From Melanocharis versteri (lineage: Eukaryota; Chordata; Aves; Passeriformes; Melanocharitidae), in the NCBI GenBank assembly GCA_013397845.1, contig VZTG01000476.1:529009-593008 (forward strand): a DNA stretch of 64,000 nt, in the 5' to 3' direction. Positions 1 to 12,210 of the stretch are shown one piece after another. Below the pieces are notes generated by a model. It was not told where the DNA came from, did no database searches, and saw only the letters and a list, made by a program, of their open reading frames with translations. Every line of letters starts with the position of its first letter. The first letter of the stretch is position 1. The position numbers and the translations under genes are program-made.

Positions 1-2918
1 TAATACACACACTCACTTGCAGCTCTTACTTTAGGCGCTCATCTCTAAATGAAATCAATGCAAGATTCAGCAAGTCCTTCGTACAGTAACAAATCTCCAG
101 TTCCAGGAGGCTACTGCACATTTCTGTGTTAATTAGAAGCTTTGTGGAATTTAATTCAAGGTTGCTGACAGAAAGGCTTGTGATGAGGAGTATTTTAAAC
201 CCATGACTGACAGTAACAGCAGTGCTGCAGTCTATTGCCTTAGTTGGACTATGTGTTCTGCCCATCTTCAGACCCCACCATTTCATTAAACAACTTGATG
301 CCTAATAGCTCATGAAAAAACATGTATTTGTGTATGCTAATCTTTGTATCATTCTGCATTTTATATTTGGATATATGATTAAAATGCAGAAATTGAATTA
401 TACGCTTTTATTTTGGGGCCTGTTTCTGTCTGGCAAATAGACCTGTGGAAAGAGATGGATTCACAGATGAACAGATCTGAAAATATTTATATATTATATA
501 ATCCATTTAGACATTTACTTTCAGTGAATGAAGACAACGTCAGCAGGTATTTGATAATTAGATGTCATTAGTACATGCATAAAAATAAATTTTAATCTGT
601 TACAATGCAGTGAAATTATGGAGGTTTCATATTTTTAAATCAAGATCTTCACTGTTTTAGATTTTCATATATGTGGAGGTGCTACAATTCTGAAATAAAT
701 TTTAGTATTAAAAAAGTCACAAAATAATAGAATAGTGATATTTCCTCTTTAAATTGTCAGGCATAGCAACTGTGAGTCCCTGCAAAAATTTCTGATTTGT
801 TAATACAAACCTCCCTGATCTTCCAGCAAAAATAATTGTGTATCTTCAAATCAAATTAACTCAGATTAGGTTGTAGGTTTAATCAAACATGTAGAACACA
901 GATCAGAGCAACAAATTGGCTATTACTCAGTAATATGCACAGGTGTGACCCTGCAGAGGTCAACAGCCAGGCACTTTGTTCAAGTATGGAAAGTTAAAAA
1001 TAGCCTGTGCAACCGTAGTTTATATAAATTGGTGATGTACAGTAGCCTTTGAAGGTGAGTAAGAGTGAAAAAGTGTATTTAATTACCTAAAATTTAACTG
1101 ACCTGTACAGGAGAAAAATATGAAATATGAACAACCCAGCAGCTCTATGAAAGAAATGAAGTGGTACTTTATAAGGCTACTAGAATTTCTATTGATTTTG
1201 TGAATAATTGTGTCCTTGATTATTTTATCTCACTTTCCACACATTCAGCCATCCCCTGCAAATGAAATTTAATTATTGTTTAGACAGAATCTGAGCACAT
1301 CCTCAAGCAAAATGGTCCAACCAGCAATGGCACAACAATTCGACAGCTCCCTGCAGCAGTACACAGAATCCATCCAAAATTGGAGAGTGTCCCAGTGTGC
1401 TGCAAAACTACACTTTGCTGGCTCTCCTTGTGTTATCAGACAAAGCCGAGTCAGCCAAAGGATGAAATCAGGTGGCTGTTGGTGGAATTCCTGTTTCTCC
1501 CTCAAAGCCAGCACTCCCATACTTACAGTGCCCCAGGACCAAGCCTGCAGACCGTGCAAGGGCAGTGATTCCCTGCTGGTGGCCTCTCCTTCACAGAGGG
1601 AGGAGAGGTCTGTGTCCCTCGTCACCAAGGAAGAACTGAATCAACCAGCAGAAGGAAAGCAGCATGTGGAGGATCTCTGGCTTGGTAGCAGCCAGGACAC
1701 CCCAATACCACAGGGCTGGTGCAATGCAGGTCACAACACCGAGCTGGTGTTTCAGACTGGCTGAAGACTCAGGCCGGTATCACAGCACCAGCTGTGCCTA
1801 GATTCTGGTCCAAAGTGGGAAAATCCTCTTTATTTTGAGATATCCTCCATGTCTCCTTTCAGAAGAAGAAGAATTCTTTCAAATGCACCAAACACTGTGC
1901 CCAGCCATGACATTTCTGTAAAGGTTGCAGGAGCGCAAACAAGAGCTGGACTCAGCAGCTGCCTGTCATCTATGCCAGTTCTGGATGCCAGCATAGAAGA
2001 CTGATTTAAAATTGCATGATGTGGTACATTTAAAATGTACATCAAAAACCTGAACCTACACAGGCTGGATTCATCCCTAATTTTATAAGTACATCTTGTC
2101 ACATTTTCCAGGCAGCTTAACCTTTTGAAACTACTACCTATTACCGGGCCAAACCCATCTTTTAGGTTTAGAAGGGGTTTAAATTAAAAATATACTTGTC
2201 ACTTCTGCTTCAAGTAAAGATTAAAAGCTGGTAAAAAAGAGTTTCACACTGAGCTAAACCCACCCCAGAACGGTGGTATAAATATGCAGAGGCTACAGGG
2301 AATAAAAACAAAAAAAGACCTTTCTTTCAGCAAAGAAAGCTGCTTCCTTCTCAGGATCAAATGTGATCCAAGAGAAAATGGTGAAAACTATAAAAATTTA
2401 CACAGAATGAGAGTCTGCAGCAAAATTTAGGAATATTCTTCAGTAATATGTAAGAGAACAAGGAAATAAGCAGCAGTTTAGAGTTCTAGATTGAGACACC
2501 CAAGTTGATCTCTGCATACTCACCGAGATGACCTTACTCAAGGTCTGAGCAAAGGTATCGAGCTGCAATGAGACTGAGGAATGGATGTTACTGAACCCAA
2601 AGGGAGAGTAAAGCTCGACGTTCTCAAATTGAACATGTCCAGCAGTCACCATTAATAAAGTCTGAAAGCATGATTTCTCTAATAAATCTAATTCAGGCTT
2701 GAAAAGAGAAAATACACTGTGTGTGTTTTAAAAGGTTGAACGGAGTCACTTGGGAACTACAAATTCACGAGTCTGACCTCAGTAGTTTGTGAGTCTTTAG
2801 AACACACTTTGAAAGGTTTGATATAATGCAGATAAATGGAGACAAAAAGGATGGTCCTGTACAATGTCCAGAAGAGCTTTTCTTGTGCACTTTCTCAAGA
2901 GAGAAAATACAAAGGGGG

Positions 2919-2946
2919 GAAAAAAAAAAAGAAGAAAAAAAGAAAA
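2919..2946. repeat. A-rich/GAA tract
   Basis: A run of A with a few G interruptions follows GGGGGG. It accounts for the lysine-rich spurious ORF at this place. Confidence 0.85.
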
Positions 2947-3750
2947 TCAGAACAAGACTCTACCCGTATTTGTAGGCAAATGAGCATATGCAAGTGGAAC
3001 CCGGGGCGCTGGTGGTTTCTGTAATATTCCATGTGCAGCTGTGAGTGCTTGCACTAATGCCAGTTAATCTGCAGAGCTATGGAGTGAGGGAAGGCAGCGT
3101 TGGCCACAGCACTGGAGTCATCTACTACTCTTCAAACACTGAAACCGAATCCTTCACATCCTCCTGGACTCCACCAGAAGGGAGCAGATGGAGCCTCGCT
3201 AAGCTGCTCATTCAAACACAAATGCATAATAAAGCAGTAAAACATTAGGGGTTTGACACGATACCAAAGCACAGGAGCAGCAATAGTTTTGCTAAAAGTG
3301 CTTCTCACTGAAACCTTTCCCTGATGCTCCCAGCAGAGTGAAGGGCTCGTGGCTTAAACCAGGACTAGCAGTATACAATTAAATCTGAGGAAACCTGGTG
3401 TATATTAAAAAACAATTAAAACTAAAGAAAAGACCCTTTGCAATGGCACAGTCTGGCTCTGCTTTTACGTGGTGCACCAATTTCAAGCAGCTCTGCAATT
3501 TGTTGTTTGCACCTTTGCAATTAAGACAGAGCTCATCTCTGATGTTCTGCACTAAGAGGATGCCTTTCAGCTTGCTTTTGGTTTGTTTTTCTTTTGAAAG
3601 GCCTGACAATTTTCTCTTTCATCTTACTCCAGCTAAAATATGGATTTTTCTTTTCCCTTTCCAGCAGTCAAAGATCTAGAGAACAAATAAAATGAAGATG
3701 AAAAGTTCTTCTTGCTCAACTTTTTTAATTTAAATGTTTTTCTACTTTAG

Positions 3751-3778
3751 TTTTCTTTCTTTCTTTTTTTTTTTTTTA
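3751..3778. repeat. (TTTC)n / poly(T) tract
   Basis: A short TTTC-type run grades into 14 T residues in intergenic DNA. Confidence 0.85.
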
Positions 3779-5054
3779 ATTCACTGAAATCTTAGGGTCA
3801 GTAGTAAATGTGTCATTCAAGTATCTCTTTTTCCCGAAACCATGGCAGAAACCATCCATCCCTTTGGGATAAACAAGCTGAAAGAAGACTTTCTTTTGTT
3901 CTCTTTCCCATGACTGCAGTGAAATTGCTTGTACCAGTGGATTATAACTTCATTTTAAAGGGGTTTTCTTAATAAATGCAAAGAAGGATTCAGACTACGT
4001 AGAAAGATAGACAGAACAGAAAAGGATAAGGGATCCACAAGAAGAATAAACTTCAAAAGAGTTTTCTCCTACTTTGTGGGTATCTTACTCTAATTCTGAC
4101 ATCCTTCCACCTCACAGAGCAATTCTGACTGCAAACCTTTCCAAACCATCTCTTTTGAATTTAGGAACATTTTCACATCATTTGTGATCTGATGCATTCC
4201 AGCCACTCACATGGGGCCTTACTCTTTTGTCTGTATGCATTCCTATCTCACTTTATTGAATACCTTGAGGACAATATTTGTTGCAATACAGTTGGGCAAA
4301 GAAGAGAATGTGAAACAAAGTCTTGATTCTGAATTCCCTGACCAATCTTGTCATTCAAATAGCAGTAAAGAGTACGGAATAAATCCAAAGAGGAGAAGGA
4401 GAACACAGTTTCCTGCCCTTATTCAAAGGATAATGATATCCTAGGGGAGACAATAAAAGAAAACGAAATTGTACAAAGGGCACCTCTAGTACATCTAGTA
4501 AACCTGGTAGGAAAACAAAACAACAAAATCAATAATGAAAAACTATTTGTGAGGATGCTAAATAAAGCAAGCTAGGAAACAAGACTTTCAAAATGCATAA
4601 ATTGCAAACTGAGTTCTAATACTTCAAAATAATTACTCATAATCCAGGCTGAGATTCAATCAGGATATTTACCCAGTGCCTACCTCTTCTTTTGTGCAAC
4701 TTGACTTCCTATAAATGGTTGGGGAAGAGAAACATGGCAAAGCTCTTCACCATAGTGCACACCAGATACTGTTCTGCTCATAGCAATGCTTGCATTTGCC
4801 CAGAAGTTGTGTGAGTGTTTAAGGAAGATCATCCATGTGTTGTTTTGTTCTGCATGGATGGTTACTCCTGTTAAACCTTGTTGATTTTTATGTAAGAAGA
4901 ACAGCAAAATGAAAGTACAGAACACCAAAGTCTTATACTGCACTGCTTCATAAATATACCAGCCTCACAAAGTCCAGCAGTATCCCAAAATCAACCTTTT
5001 GCAGCAGGTATAACAGTTTATTTTATGTATTCTATTCTTTATTATATTCATTTA

Positions 5055-5098
5055 AAAGAGATAATCAGATTTTCATCTGATTATTACAATATCTCTTT
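5055..5098. repeat. Two-part inverted repeat, 44 bases
   Basis: ATAATCAGAT (5061-5070) and ATCTGATTAT (5075-5084) pair perfectly around a TTTC loop. AAAGAG (5055-5060) and CTCTTT (5093-5098) add an outer 6-bp stem across an 8-base bulge on one side. It is AT-rich and intergenic, with no known family recognised. Confidence 0.7.
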
Positions 5099-8000
5099 GT
5101 GCTGAAACGAAGCACAATAAAAATAGCCTACATGGGTTTTGGAAAGAGTGGGGTAAAGTCATTGAGTGAAATGGAGTAATGCTTAACAGAATGGCAGGAA
5201 TGAATTTACAGGTGTGCTATAAAATATATGTATTAAAAAGAAAATAAACCAACAAACCAAGCAGAATGCACACATACTTCTAGCCCAATACTTCAGCATA
5301 TAAAACAATTTATATTCATTAAGGATCACAGTGCACCCCTCTCAGTTTTAAGACTAAATACTTATGCAGTGCTTTGAACTCTGTAAGTCTTTTAATTGAA
5401 AGAGACCTGCACACTTCAGCAGTACTTAAATGTTTTCAGGTAATCCAAAATTCATCTGAAAGTTCAAAGAGATTCATATATAAAGTATTGGCATTTCAAG
5501 TGGCCGACTCTTAACCTGTCGAGTGATATTTCTTAAAACCTACAGCGAAAATCTCTTTTTAGAATACTTTGGTCTGGTCATGCATTGCAGTTTATCAATA
5601 GCAGTAAAGCTTGGCAAACACAGAGGCTGTGGTTGAAGTTCATGTCAATATAGCACAAGGTCCAGGAAAGACTTGCTGTCTCACTAAAAGCTTTTCTAAA
5701 GATTTAACTAGAGAAATGCTAATGCTGTTGTAAAATTTCTCTGCACTGCACCCACATTCACCCCGCAAGAGTTTCCCGCACATTGTCACAGATATTAAAC
5801 ATAAATGCAAGTAATGAACATAAAACAAAAAGTCCTTTTGCACTACTACAATAAGCACAGCCTTTACACTTCAGGAACTGCTGAATGATAACAACCATAA
5901 CTCTGAAATTATTTACTGCAAAATTTGGGCCACTAAAATAACTCTATGCAATTCTCAAGTACAGGAAAAGTTCAAGGAGAAAAACCCTTCGTTCTTATTC
6001 TTGCATCATATATTATAAATTAAAAATTAGCTGTATCCAAGTCTTAGAAAATTTAATAATTACATTTCCACCTTCTATTTTTCCCTTGAGATGTGCTTCA
6101 TTACGCAGGTGCACAACTTAGTAGGTATGCTCTGACTGACCTCTCCCTTCTCTTTAAAGTCCAAGATGACTTCCCACTTACTATAAATGATCAAAGTTTT
6201 ATGGACTAATGACAGTTTAAAATACTTTTCCCCCCACTTTTACTGCAGTCCTGTCATTAAGACTAACAATCTAAAGTAGCTAAGAGAATGAGTAAGCAAG
6301 GTGATTTACACAGATGATAGTGCAATGGTAAGAAGTGGGGAAAGATCCTTTCAGATTTTTTTTGTAGCTGAAGCATTAAAAAGATTTACGCCAAGGTCTT
6401 TAAGTCTAAAGAGAGCATTGCCAAAGAGGTCTGGCAAGCTCTTCTATCAATAAAATACTCTGCCCCATAAATTTAACCAAACCCTCAGCTTAAAACCTGA
6501 TTAGCAGCTAGAGGGAGCTTGCCTTGTTACCAGGGAAGCCCACCAGCCCAATATCCAAAGGGTCTGAAAAAGATCAGACAAGATAGCAACACTTCTACAA
6601 AATTTTCACCACCATGGCATCTCTTATACTTTTCTTTTTATTTTCCCATGATGCCACATACAAAAGCTGAGGAAATATTTAGCATGAGAAAGCACAGGCT
6701 CTAATACAGGACAAAGTCATGTTGAACTTATTTAGGGCTGGGCACAGCAGTAAAACCTTGTATGTTTCTGTACCTGGCTGATCTGTACCTTTACAGCAAG
6801 ACTTACAAAAATCATGGCATAGGGTTTAACTTATTTCAGGATGTTCTTCAGTAAGAGGCCAATTTAGAACAAGTTTGTATCTTTTCCATAATCCAACTCT
6901 GACTATTTTTGTTCATCAGAAATAGCCTGCATCAGACCTGAGTTCAGGTGTAGGGCAGGTTCAGATCAAGGCTTAATTTTATAACTGTACCAGTACCTGC
7001 ATTTGACATTTGAAAGCAGCAGTATTGATACAGCTCACAACAAAATTTCAAGACAAAATCACAGAAAGAAAACAGGAGGTTTGCTGTTGCTCAGTCTAAA
7101 AGAACATTATTTGTTTGGTGCTAAAAATGAGCCCAAGGTTGTAAGCCATGAGTGTTTTGACAGTCATTGCTTCCAGATCAGCTGTTCATGACATTTCCAT
7201 CAACTATCAACTTGGATTGCAGCCCATCCAGATCTAGAAAACAGGTGCCATCCGATTTTGGACTTCACTCAAAAAGAGTAGGGAAGATACTCGTATGTCC
7301 TCACCCTCACCCTGAACATCTGAATAAAGTGATAAACTTTATATAGGGAACTCCAGCAGTCAGATTGTAACAGCAAGAAATGCAAGAGGCCAAAGGGGTG
7401 GACAAGCAAAAGAGTCTGTTGGTTGCTTGGTCTTTTTATGCCACAGCAGTGCAGGCATCTCTGCTGTCTGAGGGCAGCAGATTGCCCCCATTCCAACATA
7501 TCTGAGCCAAACTCTTTAACCTCCAAACAGATACAAACAAACACATAGAAAGAAATCCACTCGGATGGCAGTCAGGTTTGCCTGCTGACCAGTCCACACA
7601 TCCTGTGCAATTCTACTCTGAAACTGAATCAGGACACAGCCTTGGAATCCTGGTCCATCATAGCAGTGATGTGTTTCTATGGAAAAGTTTGATAAGCAGC
7701 TGGATATCACTCAGGAGTTGTTGTGCTCCTTTAGCCAAATGAGGGTGGAAGAGAAAGCCACCAAAAAGAGAGGAACCTTCCATAACCAACAGCTTTCCCA
7801 GATCACTGCTGCGATTTGGCAGTCTGTAGGCAGCCAGAAGTGTCAGGAGTTTAAAAAACTCTGGTTACAAAAAGGTTACAAACCTTGCTGGCAGCATTTA
7901 CAAACACAGAAAGAGACAGCTCCCATTCCTCTTTCTGCTTAGCCTTTCCTCAACCAAACTTTGAGCACTTGCAGGTCAGTTTCCAATTCTCCAGCTTTTG

Positions 8001-11000
8001 CCCAGGTCTCAGGCTACACACTGGACACTACCAGCACCCAGTTGTAAAGTAGTGTCACAATATCCAGGTATTGGTATGGCAAAATAACACCAAAAAAATT
8101 AATAGGGAGCCAACATGCATCAAAGGAAAGTCAGCCTACAAGTCTTATTCCTAAGCTTTTATCTGCATTAAAGAATTTACTCCTCTATCCAGCCACAGAT
8201 ATTATCTACTGTTGTCTAAAATACGGTTAGTGTTTCTTATGGTATTCTGATTGAGATAAGCAAAAAAATACTGAAGGTTACTCATGAAAGTGCTTGCCAG
8301 TGTTCCTTGTTGGTCAGAATTATACATTTTAGCAAATAAATTCACTATTTCAAATTATAGGAGCACCTGTGCCAGCATTGCATGCATTCATTCAAAAACA
8401 TACATTCACACATGCATAGGAAGCTCCAAAAATGGATATGTCTTAAACAAGAAACAGGACAGAATGTGACCTTCTTGACAGCAAATATTCAACTGAACAC
8501 AGAGATTTTAAGCTGTTTTAGGGAAATGTTTGTTTCACATTCACCCATTTGGAGGGGGATTTCTCTTCTGCAAATGCAACTACATCAGGTCTCCAATGGC
8601 AGATGGCAGGAGTGAACATAAACAGAAGGATTTTACTTTCTGGTCAACATCCAGTTGTCAGGATTTTTATATAGGTCCCTTTTCCATTGAAATGAAGGAA
8701 GATTTGCATCTATTTCTTCATTCACATACAAAATAATTAGGAAAAATTAGCAGGAAACCGTCATAGAAACACAGCATCTCCCTCTCCCCCTCCCTGCATT
8801 AGCATCTTGTGCAGCAGCCTGGGAAACCAAAACAGGTCATGCGTCGAAAAACAGTTTTCAGAACAATTCACTAAAAGCACTGAAGAGTGCCTGTTGCTTT
8901 CATGTTCTCCCCAGATGATGTGTTGACTGTACATCATTTATGTAAGCCCTCATTCCTTACAGACCTGATCCCAGGAGAGAGTTAAAAGTGGGAAGACACA
9001 TTACTCATCCAAGTATGAGAAGTTAAAAACGTTCAGAGGGGATTACAAATGTCATTTTTCCCACTGAATCTCTTTCACACTAAATCCTGTTTACTGCACT
9101 TGTTCTCACAACCGTCCTCTTTGGCTGCACAATTGTAGAATTATCTCAATCTCAAGTATCTTCATTGAGGGAAATGCAGAATATTTCTCTTGTTTTCAGT
9201 GCATTGGAAAAGACATGGAACTTATTATTAAAGAAATTGTTTCTTCTCTCCCATATTTTTACTCTCACACAAAATACAACTTTTACACCCAGTATATTGA
9301 GGAGCTGTGTAGAATTGCAATTTGCAGCACTTGTTTCACCCACTTTCATGGCAATTTTTTACACCGAAAAATTTTTTTGTTTTGTTCGACTTTGTATTTC
9401 AGTTACTGGGTTTTCTCCTACAGCATATGAATGTAAAGAAGTCATGGAATTCTCTGACACTATTTGTTGCAGAGGCCTGTTGTCAGTAGATGGCAGCATG
9501 TGGCTGCTTAGCGCACAGCCTCTGCCAAAATTCTTACAGGGGAAACAAACTTCCAGACAGAAACAGCTGGGTCTTCGTAAAACCCTGTCCCTGCATATCT
9601 TTCCTAGCAAAACACTGTAGTCATGTCTCTTACAAAATCCTTCAGGGGCTGAGTTAAACTGTGAAGTTTTCCTTGATTCTTGGTTTGGTGTTTGGTTGAG
9701 AATTTTTTTTTCCCAAAAGAATGTGTAGCAGATATGAAAAGATTTCTGTAAATCGGAGATAATCTGGACAAAGTCTCTTGGTACAGATACTCAGAAAGGT
9801 TTGTAAACTTGGAATTCCAGCCCTGTATCTGCAGGTCAGGACATCAGTTCTAGCAACAAAACCAATTCTTGAATCCCTGCCTTTTCACAGTTCTTGACTA
9901 CACAAGGTACTTTCCTGCTATCAAACAACACACACATACAAAACATTTTCTCTCTTTCCACCTACATAAAAGGATGCAGCAGTGCTTCCAGAAGTATACA
10001 CCTAACAAAATCTAAAATAATGAATTCCAAAATTTCACTAATCTCTCAAGTGGTTTTCATATGATAATTTAAATGGAAACAAATCCCAAGTAAGTACCAT
10101 GTACAGATTTCAGTCATTCTAAATTCCTAATTCTTTACATTCCCAAAACCAAAATGGGCTTGAGAAAATGTACACAGCTATTTGCACTTGAAGTCTACAG
10201 TTTGCTTCTCTAAGTAATTATATTAAATGCCATGGGCAACATAACAAAAGTGTATTTCTGTATGCAAGGTTTATTTCAATTTATGTGATGTGGTTCTTTC
10301 AGGTGAGGAAGTTTAGGGTGTATTTATAACTGAGTTTTCACTGTGGATAGAAACCTCCTCTCTCTTACCTGGATATACCTGTTTCTCTTTCTGGCAATAT
10401 AGAAACTTAACAGTGTATTCTTCCGAAAATTTTATAAAAGTGCAAAGAATCCACAAACAGCTCACGCATCCCCTGTGTCATATTGGTTCTACAGCCAGAA
10501 TTACTTGGTCATTTTAAAATAAATGCTAAGAAACAAGAACCTCTTTGGGGTTGCTGGTGTGTTTTTCTTACCTTATGATTTCATTAGCTTTCTTCTGTCC
10601 CTTAGAAGCAGCTAAAATCCCACTTTTTCCACATTGCAAGTAGCAGCTGCTTCAGCACTGCGGGAAAAGAAAACCCTTCTGTCAAACAACACAGTGCTTT
10701 TAAATTACAACGTATCACACAATTGATCTTAATAAAACAAGGCCTCAGAAGGGCCTTCCGACACGTGAGAGCTCATAGATGTTTTTAAAGCAGCAAGTCC
10801 ATTTGTTTTGAGCCTGTGAGGGTACTGGACACGGCTCCTGTGCCAGAGGCAGGATAGCTGGAGTGCACGGCACCGATGGAAGCACTCCTGTGAACCCTGT
10901 GCTCCTGGGTGGGCTCCTGTGCTTGAGCCACAGGGTCCTTCAAGCCTCTGAGCTCTGGGCACCTGCATCAGGGCCTCTCAATACCCAGTCCTGCTGCCCC

Positions 11001-12076
11001 AGGACTCCCAGTGTCTGTCAGGAGGAGCATGTGCTCCCCCAATCTTACCCTGGCAGCTCCTGGGATTATTTAATCTCCAAAAGTCCATCTGTCAAGGAAC
11101 AGAAGTTGAGACCAGCTGCTCATCCATGGAGAGCATCACTAGGCAATTATTGCCACAGACTATCTCAAAAAGTCCAAATTTCAATATGCCTCTGAAATTC
11201 AGTGTGCTTTGAGTTGCAATATATGAACTACAAAGAAGGCTGCGAAAATCCTTGTATTGCGAAGCAGTATTAATGGAGTAAAATGATGATGGGATTTAAA
11301 GATCCCAAGGTAATGACAATTTAAATGGCAATAATTATAGTGAAGAATGGCAGTAAAAGGTCTGCATCAACCTAATACTGTAAACACAGGGAAACACAGG
11401 ACATTTTCCCTTTCTCCAGGTTCTAATGCTGCCACAATATATCCTGCTTGCAACTATTGCTTTGCAGTTTCCGAGCACACCTTATACTCAACATGGCAAC
11501 TGACAACACAATTATTTATGTCTTTGATAAATATTCTTCCCATCTTCTGATTTCTTTTTTATGACCTCTTTTTCCTTATTACCTTACCATTAATCTCTAT
11601 TTCCTCCCTGACTTCTCTTTCCAGGTGTTTTCTCCCCTGTTTCTTCAGGCCTTAATAAATCTGATGTATCATAATGCTGAGGGGAGGAAAGAATCTTCTC
11701 TGAAGCAGCATTTAACAAAGATAAGGTTAAAAGAGGGGCAACAGGATCTAATGTCATTATATATTTAAATAGTGCTAATAGTGCACGAGCAGGCATGCCA
11801 GAATTCACCAGCTGTCCCTAAAGGTACAAGCCAGCTTTCTGCCTCCTCACATTATAGCCCAATTTAACCTCTGTTGGAACATAACTCAGCACAAATAGAT
11901 TGTAAAACCTCCTTGCCTAGAACCCGTCTAATTTATAAGCCTTCAGAAATGTTCAGAGTTTTTCTGTAAAGTTAGAAATTCAAAGATTAAACTCAGTGTT
12001 ACAGAAAACTAACACAAAGCAGAAGTAGAGTTAAAGCAGAGTGCATGAAGTTGCATAACAGAAGAAGATTCTTCAG

Positions 12077-12210
12077 AGATATCTATATGTATATGAAGGA
12101 TATATCTGTATCGATATTTATATGTATATAGAGTCTAAATATTATAGATATTTATATAGATATATATATACGTATATACCTATATAACAAAACTGATATA
12201 TAAATAATAC
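12077..12210. repeat. TA-rich microsatellite
   Basis: About 130 bases are built from TATATA, GATATT and TATGTATA motifs. It is an impure (TA)n-type array with several possible self-pairing arms. Confidence 0.85.

Larger units (their letters stand above)
1..12076. other. Intergenic DNA upstream of NXPH2, no gene recognised
   Basis: AT-rich unique-looking sequence. Open frames are short (the longest are 162 codons at 1276 and 151 at 9165) and match nothing I know. A richer G+C block at 1270-1830 stands out from its surroundings but has no recognisable identity. Apart from the A-rich, T-rich and hairpin sites listed separately, I see no repeats or RNA genes. Confidence 0.6.

Noticed and set aside
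9165..9620. 151-codon ORF
   Set aside because: No domain, biased Phe/Leu/Ser composition and overlapping frames on both strands; probably chance.
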